From contig NZ_CP082904.1 in the NCBI RefSeq assembly GCF_023517775.1, positions 1,736,001 to 1,800,000 of the forward strand: a stretch of 64,000 nt of DNA, read 5' to 3'. This DNA comes from Mixta hanseatica (GTDB lineage: Bacteria; Pseudomonadota; Gammaproteobacteria; Enterobacterales; Enterobacteriaceae). The notes beneath the pieces were generated by a model. It made no database searches. It was not told where the DNA came from and saw only the letters and a program-made list of their open reading frames with translations. Position numbers and translations under genes: made by a program. Position 1 is the stretch's first letter, and every line of letters starts with the position of its first letter. Below are positions 27,946-38,790 of the stretch, piece by piece.

Positions 27946-29055
27946 ATGTTCCAGTCACGCATTATTCATCTTGCGCTTTCTCTGCTGCTGCTGAGCATCA
28001 GCACGCTGGCCAGCGCCGATCGCATCCGCGATCTCACCACGGTCCAGGGCGTCCGTGATAACCAGCTGATCGGCTATGGACTGGTGGTCGGGCTGGATGG
28101 CACGGGTGACCAGACGGCGCAAACGCCGTTTACCACCCAGTCGCTGAACAACATGCTGTCGCAGCTGGGCATTACCGTGCCGGCCGGCACCAATATGCAG
28201 CTGAAAAACGTGGCGGCGGTGATGGTGACCGCCAACCTGCCGGCCTTTGGTCGCCAGGGGCAGCAGATCGACGTGGTGGTTTCCTCGCTGGGTAACGCCA
28301 AAAGCCTGCGCGGCGGCACGCTGATTATGACCCCGCTGAAAGGGGTGGATAACCAAGTTTATGCGCTGGCGCAGGGCAATATCCTGGTCGGCGGCGCAGG
28401 CGCGGCGGCGGGTGGCTCCAGCGTTCAGGTTAACCAGCTGAACGGCGGACGCATCACCGGCGGCGCCACCATTGAGCGCGAAATGCAGAGCAATTTCGGC
28501 ACCCAGGGCACCCTGAATCTGCAACTGAACGAAGAAGATTTCAGCATGGCGCAGCGCATCAGCGATGCGATCAACGGTCGCGGCTACGGTTCGGCGCAGG
28601 CGCTGGACGCCCGTACCGTTCAGGTACGCATGCCGATGAACAACAGCTCGCAGGTGCGTCTGCTGGCCGATATCCAGAATATCGATGTTTCCGTACCGAT
28701 TCAGGATGCGAAAGTGATCATCAACTCACGCACCGGCTCGGTGGTGATGAACCGCGAAGTGAGGCTCAGTTCGTGTGCGGTGGCGCAGGGCAACCTGTCA
28801 GTGACCATTAACCAGCAGCAGAACGTCAACCAGCCTGATACGCCGCTGGCCGGCGGGCAGACCGTGGTCACGCCGCAGACTCAGATCGATATGCGTCAGG
28901 AAGGCGGCGCGCTGCAGCGTGTTAACGCCAGCGCCAACCTGAATAGCGTGGTGCGTGCGCTGAACGCGCTGGGCGCAACGCCGATGGATCTGATGTCGAT
29001 TCTTCAGTCAATGCAGAGCGCGGGCTGTCTGCGCGCCAAACTGGAAATTATCTGA
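27946..29055 (+). CDS. flgI: Flagellar P-ring protein FlgI
   Basis: Periplasmic P-ring subunit (369 residues; E. coli 365) with a cleaved signal peptide (residues 1-24, ending ASA-D). Diagnostic parts are [45 protein letters not shown] and the C-terminal [39 protein letters not shown]. FlgA helps its assembly. Two cysteines (CAVAQG and GCLRAK) fit the disulfide known in the family. Its TGA stop shares the last base with the flgJ ATG, so translation is coupled. Confidence 0.96.
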   Translation: MFQSRIIHLALSLLLLSISTLASADRIRDLTTVQGVRDNQLIGYGLVVGLDGTGDQTAQTPFTTQSLNNMLSQLGITVPAGTNMQLKNVAAVMVTANLPAFGRQGQQIDVVVSSLGNAKSLRGGTLIMTPLKGVDNQVYALAQGNILVGGAGAAAGGSSVQVNQLNGGRITGGATIEREMQSNFGTQGTLNLQLNEEDFSMAQRISDAINGRGYGSAQALDARTVQVRMPMNNSSQVRLLADIQNIDVSVPIQDAKVIINSRTGSVVMNREVRLSSCAVAQGNLSVTINQQQNVNQPDTPLAGGQTVVTPQTQIDMRQEGGALQRVNASANLNSVVRALNALGATPMDLMSILQSMQSAGCLRAKLEII

Positions 29056-30023
29056 TGAATGATACGCAATCTGTAATGAGCGCGGCTTACGACAGCCAGG
29101 CGCTCAACAATCTGAAACGTCAGGCCGGCAGCGACCCGCAGGGTAAAGCGCTGCAGGTGGCGAAGCAGGTAGAGGGCATGTTTGTACAGATGATGCTGAA
29201 GAGCATGCGTCAGGCGCTGCCGCAGGATGGCCTGCTCAGCACCGAACAGACGCGGATGTTCACCTCAATGTATGACCAGCAGATTGCGCAGGAGATGGGG
29301 AATAAAGGACTGGGGCTGGCTGATGTCATCGTAAAACAGATGATGCCAGCCCAGGCGCCGGACGAAAGCGCAGGCACCGTACCGATGCCGCTCGATCGCT
29401 CGGTGGTGGTGAATACGCTGTTGCCGCGACAGATGGAGCAGATGCAAACGCAGATGGCGCAAATGGTACAGCGCGCCATGCCGAAACTGCCGCAGCCGAC
29501 GTCCAGCGCGCCGCTGAGCGGCGACAGCAGCGACTTTATCGCCAAGCTGACGCAGCCGGCGCAGCTGGCCAGCCAGCAGACCGGCATTCCTCATCAACTG
29601 ATCCTCGCCCAGGCGGCGCTGGAGTCAGGCTGGGGGAAACGCCAGATCCTGACCGAAGATGGCAAGCCGAGCTATAACGTGTTCGGCATTAAAGCTACCG
29701 GCAGCTGGCAGGGCAAAACCACGGAAATCACCACCACTGAATATGAAAACGGCGTGGCGAAAAAAGTGAAGGCGGCGTTCCGCGTCTATGACTCTTACAT
29801 TGATGCGTTAACCGACTACGCCAACTTGCTGAGTAAAAATTCGCGCTATGCCAAAGTGACGACGGCGAAAACGGCGGAAGAGGGCGCCCACGCGCTGCAG
29901 GAAGCGGGCTACGCCACCGATCCCAAATATGCCAAAAAGCTGGTCGGTATGATTCAGCAGTTTAAAAACCTGGGTGAAAAAGTCGCCAAAGCTTACGGCA
30001 ATGAGTTAGGCGATCTGTTCTGA
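29055..30023 (+). CDS. flgJ: Flagellar rod assembly protein/muramidase FlgJ
   Basis: Bifunctional exported protein (322 residues; E. coli 313). Residues 1 to about 100 are the rod-scaffold domain (GKALQVAKQVEGMFVQMMLKSMRQALPQDG), and residues from about 155 onward are a glucosaminidase-type peptidoglycan hydrolase (HQLILAQAALESGWGKRQI, with the catalytic glutamate in ALESGWG, and NVFGIKATGSWQGK) that opens the wall for the rod. The linker (residues ~105-155) is longer and rich in Met, Gln and Pro. The start overlaps flgI. flgK follows after a promoter-bearing gap. Confidence 0.95.
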   Translation: MNDTQSVMSAAYDSQALNNLKRQAGSDPQGKALQVAKQVEGMFVQMMLKSMRQALPQDGLLSTEQTRMFTSMYDQQIAQEMGNKGLGLADVIVKQMMPAQAPDESAGTVPMPLDRSVVVNTLLPRQMEQMQTQMAQMVQRAMPKLPQPTSSAPLSGDSSDFIAKLTQPAQLASQQTGIPHQLILAQAALESGWGKRQILTEDGKPSYNVFGIKATGSWQGKTTEITTTEYENGVAKKVKAAFRVYDSYIDALTDYANLLSKNSRYAKVTTAKTAEEGAHALQEAGYATDPKYAKKLVGMIQQFKNLGEKVAKAYGNELGDLF

Positions 30024-30031
30024 TTTTTTAC

Positions 30032-30058
30032 TCAAGTTTCACTTAAGCACGCCGATAA
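30032..30058 (+). promoter_or_regulatory. Sigma-28 (FliA) promoter of flgKL
   Basis: TCAAGTTT, an 11-base spacer, then GCCGATAA: the -10 element is identical to the FliA consensus and the -35 differs at two bases. It lies 91 bases upstream of the flgK start, so flgKL gain late (class III) expression besides read-through from flgB. Confidence 0.9.
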
Positions 30059-30148
30059 CCAAAACAGGCCGGAAAGCGTCCCGTTACGCTTGCGGCACCC
30101 GATTCGTTGAATGCCGCCCGGTGTGTACCGGCGCAAAAAGGAACCGAC

Positions 30149-31786
30149 ATGTCCAGCTTGATTAACTCCGCAATGAGCGGGCTGAGCGCCGCGCAGGCTG
30201 CGCTGAATACCACCAGCAACAACATCAGCAATTACAACGTGGCTGGTTATTCACGCCAGACGGCGGTACTGACTTCGCTGCCGAGCACCCTGAACGGCGG
30301 CAGCTATTACGGTAACGGCGTAACGATCAGCAGCGTTCATCGCGAATATGATGAGTTTATTACCGGGCAGTTGCGCAGCGCTTCAGCGCAAAACAGCGGT
30401 ATTACTACCCAGTACAACCAGATCTCTAACATCGACGATTTGATGTCCTCGTCGTCAAACAGCCTGTCGACGACGCTTTCTGACTTTTTCACCAACGTCC
30501 AGAACGTGGTGAGCAACGCGGACGATCCTTCAGCGCGTCAGACGCTGCTGGGCAAGGCGGATGGCCTGGTTAACCAGTTTAAAGTCACCGATCAGTATCT
30601 GCGGAATATGGATGCCAGCATCAATACCAGCATCTCTTCTTCGGTGCAGCAGATTAATAGCTATTCCAGCCAGATTGCGAACCTGAATACCCAGATTGGC
30701 AAACTGCAGGCGGCCGGTGCCGGTGCCGATCCCAACAGCCTGATGGATCAGCGTGACGCGCTGGTCAACAAGCTGAACGACCTGGTCGGCGTGAGCGTTT
30801 CGCAGCAGGACGGCAACTATATCGTTTCCATGTCTAATGGTCTGACGCTGGTGAACGGCGCGGATACGCGTCAGCTGGTGGCGATGACCGCCAGCAGCGA
30901 TCCAACCCGCACTACCGTGGGCTACGTGGATAAAACCGCTGGCAACGTTGAGATCCCGGAAAGTCTGGTGAGCACCGGCTCATTAGGCGGCCTGCTGAAG
31001 TTCCGCAGCGAAGATCTCGATTCAGCGCGCAATAAGCTCAATCAGCTGGCGCTGAACTTCGCTGACAGCTTTAACACTCAGCATAAAGCGGGCTTCGACA
31101 GCGAAGGCAATGCGGGTACCGATTTCTTCGCCATTGGCGGCCCGACCGTAGTCAGCAACAGCAAAAACGCTTCCGGCGTTACCCTGAGCGCCAGCTGGAG
31201 CGATACCAGCAAAGCGCAAGCTACCGATTACAAAGTGAGCTGGGACGGCAGCAACTGGAACGTGAAGCGTCTCTCTGACAATACCAGCGTCAGCGCATCG
31301 CTGGATGCCAACGGTAAGTTGAATTTCGACGGCCTGCAGATTACGCCATCCGGCACGCCGGCCGCTAATGACAACTTTATCGTCAAACCGGTCAGCAATG
31401 CGATCGTGAATATGGACGTAGTGGTAACCAATGAAGCGCAGATTGCCGCCGCGGGCGCTGCGGGCGGTGAAAGCGATAACCGCAACGCGCAAAAGCTGTT
31501 GGATCTACAGGGCAAGAACCTGGTCAACGGTAACGCGACGCTGGCGCAGGGCTATGCCAGCCTGGTGAGTGATATCGGCAACAAAACCAATACGCTGAAA
31601 ACCACCAGCGAGACGCAGACCAACGTGGTGAATCAGCTCACCAACCGTCAGCAGTCGATTTCTGGCGTTAACCTTGATGAAGAGTACGTGAACCTGCAGC
31701 GCTATCAGCAATATTACATGGCGAACGCACAGGTTCTGCAGACTGCATCAGCAATTTTCGATGCCTTAATCAGCATCCGTGGCTAA
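30149..31786 (+). CDS. flgK: Flagellar hook-associated protein 1 FlgK
   Basis: First hook-filament junction protein (545 residues; E. coli 547). The start at 30149 has AAGGA seven bases upstream and gives the standard SSLINSAMSGLSAAQAALNTTSNNISNYNVAGYSRQT; an in-frame ATG 14 codons earlier is ignored. The C-terminal D0 helix (VNLDEEYVNLQRYQQYYMANAQVLQTASAIFDALISIRG) is the FlgN-binding end. The central region (residues 250-430) is the variable exposed domain. flgL follows after 25 bases. Confidence 0.96.
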   Translation: MSSLINSAMSGLSAAQAALNTTSNNISNYNVAGYSRQTAVLTSLPSTLNGGSYYGNGVTISSVHREYDEFITGQLRSASAQNSGITTQYNQISNIDDLMSSSSNSLSTTLSDFFTNVQNVVSNADDPSARQTLLGKADGLVNQFKVTDQYLRNMDASINTSISSSVQQINSYSSQIANLNTQIGKLQAAGAGADPNSLMDQRDALVNKLNDLVGVSVSQQDGNYIVSMSNGLTLVNGADTRQLVAMTASSDPTRTTVGYVDKTAGNVEIPESLVSTGSLGGLLKFRSEDLDSARNKLNQLALNFADSFNTQHKAGFDSEGNAGTDFFAIGGPTVVSNSKNASGVTLSASWSDTSKAQATDYKVSWDGSNWNVKRLSDNTSVSASLDANGKLNFDGLQITPSGTPAANDNFIVKPVSNAIVNMDVVVTNEAQIAAAGAAGGESDNRNAQKLLDLQGKNLVNGNATLAQGYASLVSDIGNKTNTLKTTSETQTNVVNQLTNRQQSISGVNLDEEYVNLQRYQQYYMANAQVLQTASAIFDALISIRG

Positions 31787-31811
31787 TTGAATTGATGAAG
31801 GAATAACCACC

Positions 31812-32777
31812 ATGCGACTCAGTACCAGCATGATGTATGACCAGCAGATGCGTGGCGTGACCAACGCCCAGTCGAGCTGGCTGAAAGCGGGCGAACAACT
31901 CTCTACCGGCAAGCGAGTGATTAATCCGTCGGACGATCCGCTGGCCGCCGCGCAGGCGGTGGTGCTTTCTCAGGCGCAGGCGGAGAACAGCCAGTACAAG
32001 CTGGCGCGTGCTTTCGCCACCCAGAGCGTATCGCTGGAAGAAAGTACGTTGAATAACGTGACCCAGGCGGTGCAGAGCGCTCAGACGCTGGTGATCTCCG
32101 CAGGCAACGGCGCGCTTTCTGATGATGACCGCGCCTCCTACGCCACCCAACTGGAGGGCGTACGCGATCAGCTGCTTAACCTGGCGAACAGCACCGACGG
32201 TAACGGCCGTTATATTTTTGCCGGCTATAACAGCGGTAGCGCGCCTTTTACCGAAGATGCCAACGGTAATGTGGTGTATAACGGCGGCAGTGAAGCGATT
32301 ACCCAGAAAGTGGATGCCAGCCGCACCATGACCACCAGCCATACCGGTGCGCAGGTATTTATGTCCGTCACCAGCAATGCGGTAAAAGAGCCGGACGGTT
32401 CAGCAGGCGAAAGTAATATTTTTGCCACACTGGATAGCGTGATCGGCGCCTTGAAACAGCCGATCCAGAACGGCGATGACGCCACCAAGGCGGCGTCTAA
32501 AGATGCGCTGGATAAAGCGACGCGCGGTCTGAGCAACTCGCTGAACAACGTGCTGGCGGTGCGCTCTGAGCTGGGTACCCAGTTGGATGAGCTGGAAAAA
32601 CTGGATAGTCTGGGCGAGGATCGCAGCACGCTGCAGGCGACAAAAATGAGCGGCCTGGTAGATGTGGATTACACCAGCGCGATTTCAAAATATACCATGC
32701 AGCAGCAGGCGTTACAGGCTTCTTATAAGACCTTCAGCGATATGTCGCAGATGTCTCTGTTCCAAATGAACCGCTAA
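31812..32777 (+). CDS. flgL: Flagellar hook-associated protein 3 FlgL
   Basis: Second junction protein (321 residues; E. coli 317), placed between FlgK and flagellin. The N-terminal MRLSTSMMYDQQMRGVTNAQ and the flagellin-like INPSDDPLAAAQAVVLSQAQAE are typical, as is the C-terminal YTSAISKYTMQQQALQASYKTFSDMSQMSLFQMNR. It is the last gene of the flg operon and is followed by two terminators in a row. Confidence 0.96.
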   Translation: MRLSTSMMYDQQMRGVTNAQSSWLKAGEQLSTGKRVINPSDDPLAAAQAVVLSQAQAENSQYKLARAFATQSVSLEESTLNNVTQAVQSAQTLVISAGNGALSDDDRASYATQLEGVRDQLLNLANSTDGNGRYIFAGYNSGSAPFTEDANGNVVYNGGSEAITQKVDASRTMTTSHTGAQVFMSVTSNAVKEPDGSAGESNIFATLDSVIGALKQPIQNGDDATKAASKDALDKATRGLSNSLNNVLAVRSELGTQLDELEKLDSLGEDRSTLQATKMSGLVDVDYTSAISKYTMQQQALQASYKTFSDMSQMSLFQMNR

Positions 32778-32791
32778 AAAATTCCGTTTTG

Positions 32792-32822
32792 AACGTGCTT
32801 AAACCGGGCGCGTTCGTTTTTT
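32792..32822 (+). terminator. First terminator after flgL
   Basis: An 8-bp stem (GAACGTGC / GCGCGTTC with one G-T pair, 9-base loop) is followed by a T run. It begins 15 bases after the flgL stop. Confidence 0.85.
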
Positions 32823-32862
32823 CCCGTCACCGATGGCTTATCGTCGCTGACGGGTTTTTTTT
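32823..32862 (+). terminator. Second terminator after flgL
   Basis: A CCCGTCA / TGACGGG stem is followed by eight T, immediately after the first terminator. The two together should end flg transcription tightly before convergent rne. Confidence 0.85.
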
Positions 32863-32950
32863 GCCCTGAAAACGGCGAGCCTGATGTAAAGCTGGCCGCC
32901 TCCTCGTCGACAGGCCCGGAGTGCAGCCTTGTTGCGTTGGCTTCCAGACA

Positions 32951-32976
32951 TAAAAAACCCCGGCCAGAGCCGGGGT
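32951..32976 (-). terminator. Terminator of rne
   Basis: On the minus strand the 7-bp stem GCC/GGG-rich hairpin (CCCCGGC / GCCGGGG, 4-base loop) is followed by six T, 24 bases past the rne stop. Confidence 0.9.
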
Positions 32977-32999
32977 GGACAGGGGCTTACTTCGCGTTA

Positions 33000-35900
33000 T
33001 CAGGGCTTGGTGGCCGGAGCCGTTGCCTGATGGGTCGCGCTGTGGCCGCCGGCAGCGCCTTTACCTTCAAACTGGAAGGGAGGACGCACCCAGTCGCTGT
33101 GACGCGGCGCTTCTGGCTGCCATGCCGGAGCTGGCGCTTTGGTCATCGGCGCGCTGGCATGGTATTTACCAGCCAGTAAAGCGTCGCTGGACGTTGCGGT
33201 TGCTGCGACGGCTGGCGCGACATCACGAGCCGGAACCGGCGCATGCGGTTCGCTAACCGGCAGCGTCTCTTCCGGTTCAATCGCTGGCGCATTCAGTACC
33301 TGCTCGACCTGGGCCGCAGTCTCAGCGCTTACGTCGCTGGCCTGCTGCTTGTCTGCTGCTGACGGCGTTGCTTCAGCGAGCTGCTGCTTATCCGCTTCTG
33401 ACGGTGCTGCTTCTTCAGCGGCCTGCTGTGCGGCTTCTGCTGGCGCAAAGGTTGCCTGCGTCGCTTCCGTTGGTGCGGTTTCCACCGGCGCCGCTTTTGC
33501 CTGCGTCGCTTCCGCTGGCGCGGATTCGGTGGCATCAGCAGCATCATCTGCCGGCTGCGCCTGAGCGGCAACCTGCGCGGCGCGAGCTTCGGCAGCGGCC
33601 GGGATCACGGCTGGCTCTTCATTGACCGGCACGTCGATCGCCGAGGTGTCGTGGGTATCCACCGGCGTTATCGGCGCATCAACCTGCTGCGGCGCTACTT
33701 CATGTACCGCATCCTGCGCGGATTGCTGTTCAGCCTGCGTCGGCTGAGCGGCGCTCTGCTCAGCGGCTTCGCTGGCGGCAACCGGTAAGGCAACGGCGGC
33801 GGCAGTTTCAACGCGACTGTAGTCCGGCGCTTCCTGCTGTACGTCTACTGCCTGAGCGTTATCGCTGCTGGCCTGTACTACCGGATAGCGCACCCAGACT
33901 TTGCCTGAAGCCATTTCCGGCGAGGCGGCGGCACAGGCGACAGGCATCGGAGACTGCGTCGGATAACGCTCATCACGGTAACGGCGACGACGCTGTCCGC
34001 TTACGCGCAGGTGACGCGGAGAACGGCGTGAACGACGCGGCATATTGCCGTTGTCACGGTTTTCCTGCTCTTCCTGCTGCTCTTCAGGCTGTTGCGCCTG
34101 CGCTTCTGGCGCGGCCTCGAACATCGGCGCTTCGGTCGGCGCGGCTTTTACTTCATCCACGACTGGCGTTTCGGCAACCGCTTCTGCGCTAACCACGCGC
34201 ACTTTCTGCGCCAGCTGACGCGGCTTACGACGCGGCATTACCTGTACGCGCTCTTCCGTCAGGTTCTCTTCGCTTTCTTCAGCTACGCTAGCTACCGGCT
34301 GCGCCTCTTGCTGAGCGGCGGCTTTGGCTGCTTCCTGCTGTTGGCGACGCTCTTCCTGACGGCGACGCTGACGTTCGGCACGCTGCTCGCGACGCTGTTG
34401 CTGCTGTTCTTCACGCTGCGCGCGCGCTTCATCAGTCAGCGTGTTTTGCGTTTCTTCGCGTACTTCAGCAGTGGCCTGCTGACGTTTGTTGTTACGACGC
34501 GGTTCATCACGCGTCTCACGGTTATCACGCGCCTGCTGTGCGTTTTCCCCGTTGCGATCGCGGTTACGGTCGCGGCGGTTATTGTTGTTGCGGCGATTGT
34601 TGCCTGGACGGCGCTCACGTTGCTGCGTTGTCTCAGATTCAGACTCAGGCTCGTCGCTGGCTGGCTTAGCCTGCTGCGGCTGCTCGGCGGCGACTGGCGC
34701 GGCCGGCTCAGCTGCAAACAGTTTTTTCAGGCCGCCAAACAGACGTCCGATAATGCCGGTGGAGGCGGCGGGCTCAGCTGCGGCCTGTTTCGCTGCGGCA
34801 GGCTGGGCGGTTTTTTCACTTTCAACCGCGGCTTCCTGCGGAGCAGGCGGCGCATCCGGCATCACAAAGGCGGCCAGCGCAGGCTGCTCAGGACGACGAC
34901 GTTCGGCCTGCTCATTTTCGGACGGCAGCGCCATCTCCGCTTCATGCAGTTTCGGCAGATGATAGCTGAGGGTCTGCGTCTCTTCACCGCTGCGAACGCG
35001 CAGTACCGAGTAGTGCGGCGTCTGCATCTGATCGTTTGGCACGATAATCGCGCGCACGCCGCCCTGACGTTTTTCAATGGCGTTGACGGCATCGCGTTTT
35101 TCGTTCAGCAGATAAGAGGCGATCGGCACCGGTACAATGGCGTGAACTTCTTTGGTGTTCTCTTTCAGCGCTTCTTCTTCAATCAGACGCAGAATAGAGA
35201 GCGACAGCGATTCGTTATCGCGAACGGTGCCGGTTCCGCTACAGCGTGGGCAAACATGATGGCTCGATTCGCCCAGCGAGGGGCTAAGACGCTGACGAGA
35301 CATCTCCAGCAGGCCGAAGCGGGAAATATGGCTGATCTGGATACGGGCGCGATCCTGACGCACCGCTTCACGCAGGCGGTTTTCTACCGCGCGCTGGTGG
35401 CGCACCGGGGTCATATCGATAAAGTCGATAACGATCAGGCCGCCAAGATCGCGCAGGCGCAGCTGGCGAGCAATTTCATCGGCTGCTTCAAGATTGGTGT
35501 TAAAGGCGGTTTCTTCGATATCGCCGCCGCGCGTGGCGCGTGCGGAGTTGATATCAATCGCGGTCAGCGCTTCAGTGCTGTCGATGACAATCGAGCCGCC
35601 GGAAGGCAGACGCACTTCACGCTGGAAGGCGGATTCGATTTGGGATTCAATCTGATAATGGCTGAACAGCGGGATTTCACCGGTGTACAGTTTAATTTTG
35701 CTGCTGAAATCAGGACGGCCGAGGGCGGCGATATGCTGGCGCGCCAGATCGAGTACCTTCGGGTTATCAATCAGGATTTCGCCGATGTCAGGGCGCAGAT
35801 AGTCGCGGAAGGCGCGAACGATAACATTACTTTCCTGATGAATCAGGAAGGGAGCCGGGCGATTTTCCGCCGCTTTCTTGATCGCTTCCCAGTGTTTCAG

Positions 35901-36461
35901 ACGGAAGCTTAAATCCCACTGCAGCGCTTCAGCTGATTTGCCGACGCCGGCGGTACGCACGATTAAACCCATGCCGTCCGGCAGTTCAAGCGAAGAGAGT
36001 GCCTCTTTCAGCTCGGTGCGGTCGTCGCCTTCGATACGGCGTGAAATACCGCCAGCGCGTGGGTTATTCGGCATCAGTACCAGATAGCTGCCCGCCAGGC
36101 TGATAAAGGTCGTCAGGGCCGCACCTTTATTGCCGCGCTCTTCTTTATCGATCTGAACGATGACTTCCTGACCTTCGCGCAATACATCTTTAATATTGGG
36201 ACGGCCATGAGCGTTGTAGCTGGCAGGGAAATACTCGCGGGAAATTTCTTTAAGCGGAAGGAAACCGTGTCGTTCAGCGCCGTAATCAACAAATGCTGCT
36301 TCCAGACTCGGCTCAATGCGGGTGATCTTACCTTTATAGATGTTCGCCTTTTTCTGTTCGTGTCCGGGGCTTTCAATATCCAGGTCGTACAGACGTTGTC
36401 CATCCACTAAGGCTACACGCAACTCCTCCTGTTGAGTTGCGTTTATTAACATTCTTTTCAT
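33000..36461 (-). CDS. rne: Ribonuclease E
   Basis: Essential endoribonuclease and scaffold of the RNA degradosome, 1153 residues (E. coli 1061). The N-terminal catalytic half is near-identical to E. coli: S1 domain at about 39-119, Asp303 in [11 protein letters not shown] and Asp346 in VIDFIDM bind the catalytic metal, and Cys404/Cys407 in CPRC form the zinc link. The C-terminal half is disordered: a membrane-targeting helix ([12 protein letters not shown]) near residue 590, arginine-rich RNA-binding regions, then a long Ala/Glu/Gln/Pro tract with short repeats (TEATQA, EADKQQ), and the PNPase-binding end. Start at 36461 by homology. Confidence 0.97.
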   Translation of the reverse strand: MKRMLINATQQEELRVALVDGQRLYDLDIESPGHEQKKANIYKGKITRIEPSLEAAFVDYGAERHGFLPLKEISREYFPASYNAHGRPNIKDVLREGQEVIVQIDKEERGNKGAALTTFISLAGSYLVLMPNNPRAGGISRRIEGDDRTELKEALSSLELPDGMGLIVRTAGVGKSAEALQWDLSFRLKHWEAIKKAAENRPAPFLIHQESNVIVRAFRDYLRPDIGEILIDNPKVLDLARQHIAALGRPDFSSKIKLYTGEIPLFSHYQIESQIESAFQREVRLPSGGSIVIDSTEALTAIDINSARATRGGDIEETAFNTNLEAADEIARQLRLRDLGGLIVIDFIDMTPVRHQRAVENRLREAVRQDRARIQISHISRFGLLEMSRQRLSPSLGESSHHVCPRCSGTGTVRDNESLSLSILRLIEEEALKENTKEVHAIVPVPIASYLLNEKRDAVNAIEKRQGGVRAIIVPNDQMQTPHYSVLRVRSGEETQTLSYHLPKLHEAEMALPSENEQAERRRPEQPALAAFVMPDAPPAPQEAAVESEKTAQPAAAKQAAAEPAASTGIIGRLFGGLKKLFAAEPAAPVAAEQPQQAKPASDEPESESETTQQRERRPGNNRRNNNNRRDRNRDRNGENAQQARDNRETRDEPRRNNKRQQATAEVREETQNTLTDEARAQREEQQQQRREQRAERQRRRQEERRQQQEAAKAAAQQEAQPVASVAEESEENLTEERVQVMPRRKPRQLAQKVRVVSAEAVAETPVVDEVKAAPTEAPMFEAAPEAQAQQPEEQQEEQENRDNGNMPRRSRRSPRHLRVSGQRRRRYRDERYPTQSPMPVACAAASPEMASGKVWVRYPVVQASSDNAQAVDVQQEAPDYSRVETAAAVALPVAASEAAEQSAAQPTQAEQQSAQDAVHEVAPQQVDAPITPVDTHDTSAIDVPVNEEPAVIPAAAEARAAQVAAQAQPADDAADATESAPAEATQAKAAPVETAPTEATQATFAPAEAAQQAAEEAAPSEADKQQLAEATPSAADKQQASDVSAETAAQVEQVLNAPAIEPEETLPVSEPHAPVPARDVAPAVAATATSSDALLAGKYHASAPMTKAPAPAWQPEAPRHSDWVRPPFQFEGKGAAGGHSATHQATAPATKP

Positions 36462-37033
36462 CGTAACGTACTCGTTATTCTTACGTGAGTGACTAAGCTG
36501 CGGGCTAAGTAACACTGGACGAAGAATAACCGACGGCCCCGTGTCTTATCGCTTCATCGTCAACCTCACGGTTGTCGGTCGCTCAAGGGGCGCAAAAATC
36601 TCGGCAGCCTGTTTTTATAAGGAAAAACAGCGCTCGGATGAGGGAACCGCCACTGAATTTACCAGAGAGAGTCAATCCCGTCTTATCGTCCAGGCTGCAA
36701 CCCGCAGCCCGCTAAATGCCTGATTTCACAATACGTCTTACGCCATTGCTGCGTGTATGTGCTATCCGGCAAAATTTCTTAATTCGCTATTTATGGTTTC
36801 CTGACGGTCGACGCTCAGGAGACCAGGCCATTATTCCATTGCTAACCTTGTTATAGCAAGGTGACTTTTCATTACTGATAAACTTTCTTGCAGCATTACG
36901 CGTTCATTTTGCAGGCTTTTTCACCACCACTATGAAAAAGTATGAAACAAGCCGCAGAATTGGCGGTACGTTGTCAGTTAAGCACAGAAAAAGAAGTGGC
37001 GCTATTATCCGCCACTCATTAGAATCGCCGCCC
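36462..37033. promoter_or_regulatory. Divergent rne/rluC intergenic region with long rne leader
   Basis: No gene is seen in these 572 bases. In E. coli rne has a ~360-base 5' leader whose hairpins let RNase E cut its own mRNA; the length and several stem-loops here fit that. Visible stems are CTGTTTTT / AAAAACAG around 36609-36630 and ACCTTG / CAAGGT around 36845-36862. On the rluC side AGTGGCG / CGCCACT (36995-37001, 37010-37016) lies just before the start. A Shine-Dalgarno sequence for rluC is not evident. Confidence 0.6.
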
Positions 37034-37987
37034 ATGAATATGAATACGCCATCGGTACAAATCGTCGCCATTTCCGCGGAAGAAGCGGGACAGCGCATCG
37101 ACAATTTTTTGCGCACGCAGCTTAAAGGCGTGCCGAAAAGCATGATTTATCGCATTTTGCGTAAGGGCGAAGTGCGTGTGAACAAAAAACGCATTAAGCC
37201 GGAATATAAACTGCAGGCCGGGGATGAAGTCCGTATTCCGCCGGTACGCGTCGCAGAGCGTGAAGAGGCGGCTATTTCGCCTAAGCTTGAGCGTGTCGCC
37301 AGCCTGACTGACGCGATTCTTTATGAAGATGAATATATCCTGATATTGAATAAGCCCTCCGGCACGGCGGTGCACGGCGGCAGCGGATTAAGCTTCGGCG
37401 TGATTGAAGGGCTGCGCGCCCTGCGTCCGGAAGCGCGCTTCCTTGAGCTGGTGCATCGTCTGGACCGCGATACCTCCGGCGTGTTGCTGGTGGCGAAAAA
37501 GCGTTCCGCGCTGCGTTCGCTGCATGAGCAGCTGCGTGAAAAAGGCATGCAGAAGGATTATCTGGCGCTGGTGCGTGGGCAGTGGCCTTCGCATGTCAAA
37601 GCGGTACAGGCGCCGCTGCTGAAAAATATTCTGCAGAGCGGCGAGCGCATCGTCCGCGTCAGCAGCGAAGGCAAACCGTCTGAGACGCGATTTAAGGTAG
37701 AAGAGCGCTATGCGTTCGCCACGCTGGTGAAGGCCAGCCCGGTAACCGGGCGTACCCATCAGATTCGTGTGCATACGCAGCATGCCGGCCATCCCATCGC
37801 CTTTGACGACCGCTATGGCGAACGCGAGTTTGACAAGCAGCTAAGCGCGACCGGCCTGCGTCGTCTGTTCCTGCATGCGGCGGCGCTGACCTTTAATCAT
37901 CCGCACAGCGGCGACAGAATGCGTATTGAAGCACCGCTGGACGATGAACTGAAACAGTGCCTGGCGCGGTTGCGTAAACCAGCGTAA
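37034..37987 (+). CDS. rluC: 23S rRNA pseudouridine(955/2504/2580) synthase
   Basis: Pseudouridine synthase of the RluA family (317 residues; E. coli 319) that isomerises U955, U2504 and U2580 in 23S rRNA. It has an N-terminal S4 RNA-binding domain ([23 protein letters not shown], residues ~20-90) and the catalytic motif HRLDRDTSG with Asp144. The start at 37034 follows family alignment; the frame is open 34 codons upstream but that part is unlike RluC. An ATG two codons on is an alternative. It is divergent from rne, as in E. coli. Confidence 0.95.
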   Translation: MNMNTPSVQIVAISAEEAGQRIDNFLRTQLKGVPKSMIYRILRKGEVRVNKKRIKPEYKLQAGDEVRIPPVRVAEREEAAISPKLERVASLTDAILYEDEYILILNKPSGTAVHGGSGLSFGVIEGLRALRPEARFLELVHRLDRDTSGVLLVAKKRSALRSLHEQLREKGMQKDYLALVRGQWPSHVKAVQAPLLKNILQSGERIVRVSSEGKPSETRFKVEERYAFATLVKASPVTGRTHQIRVHTQHAGHPIAFDDRYGEREFDKQLSATGLRRLFLHAAALTFNHPHSGDRMRIEAPLDDELKQCLARLRKPA

Positions 37988-38004
37988 TTCCAGGTCGGTA
38001 TAAG

Positions 38005-38037
38005 AACCTAATGCGGCGGCCTGCGCCGCATTAGGTT
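38005..38037. terminator. Long hairpin between rluC and yceF
   Basis: A perfect 14-bp inverted repeat (AACCTAATGCGGCG / CGCCGCATTAGGTT, loop GCCTG) lies between the convergent genes. Neither side has a strong T run, but the stem is long enough to act as a bidirectional 3' end. Confidence 0.7.
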
Positions 38038-38057
38038 ATAGCAAGCGCTTGCTCCGT

Positions 38058-38648
38058 TTAACGCGCCGTGGTTAACGGATTGATACCCACCCCACGCAGC
38101 ATATCGCACAGCGCGATCAGCGGCAGCCCGACTAATGTATTTGGATCGCGCCCCTCCAGCCGATCGAATAAGGTAATCCCTAACCCTTCGCTTTTAAAAC
38201 TGCCGGCACACTGTAACGGCTGTTCAAGGGTGACGTAGGCATTAATTTCCGCTTCGCTTAATGGGCGAAAAAAAACGCGAAAAGTTTCATAAAGAGAAAG
38301 CAGACGTTTTTCTTCAGCGCCATAAAGCGCCAGGCCGGTATAAAAGGTAATAACGTTTCCGCTGGCGGCGCGTAGCTGCGCGCGCGCATTTTCTTCCGTA
38401 TGCGGTTTACCGGTTATTTTCCCCGCCAGCACGCATACCTGATCGGAGCCGATAATCCAGCCGTGCGGATAATGCGCAGCCAGCGCCTGAGCCTTGGCCT
38501 GCGCCAGTCTTTCGACCAGCTGCGGCGCGCTTTCATCCGGCAGCGGCGTTTCATCCACCTCGGGCGCAGCGGTAATAAAAGAGAGGCCGAGTTTATTTAA
38601 CAGCGTCTGACGAAAGGGGGAGGTTGAAGCTAAAATCAGCTGAGTCAT
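38058..38648 (-). CDS. yceF: 7-methyl-GTP pyrophosphatase (Maf-like YceF)
   Basis: Maf/HAM1-fold nucleotide pyrophosphatase (196 residues; E. coli 194) of the YceF subfamily, which hydrolyses m7GTP and related modified nucleotides. Typical parts are [19 protein letters not shown], the [13 protein letters not shown] segment, the catalytic [18 protein letters not shown] and [28 protein letters not shown]. It is divergent from yceD, as in E. coli. Confidence 0.93.
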   Translation of the reverse strand: MTQLILASTSPFRQTLLNKLGLSFITAAPEVDETPLPDESAPQLVERLAQAKAQALAAHYPHGWIIGSDQVCVLAGKITGKPHTEENARAQLRAASGNVITFYTGLALYGAEEKRLLSLYETFRVFFRPLSEAEINAYVTLEQPLQCAGSFKSEGLGITLFDRLEGRDPNTLVGLPLIALCDMLRGVGINPLTTAR

Positions 38649-38790
38649 AATTTTTCAGTTAAAATATAGCGAATCGGATGCAGACATTTTAAACTGTCCG
38701 CCGCATTGGATGCGAATACCAAGTGAAAGATGCTGTTAAACAGCCTTTTTCTTTGACTCTCTGTCGTTACAAAGTTAATATGCGCGCCCT

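Noticed and set aside
34092-35912. 606-codon open frame on the plus strand opposite rne
   Set aside because: It mirrors the rne coding sequence in the antisense frame, has low-complexity Arg/Phe/Leu content, no family resemblance and no start context; rne is certain.
36932-37033. In-frame N-terminal extension of rluC
   Set aside because: The extra 34 residues match no RluC; the S4 domain begins normally after the ATG at 37034.
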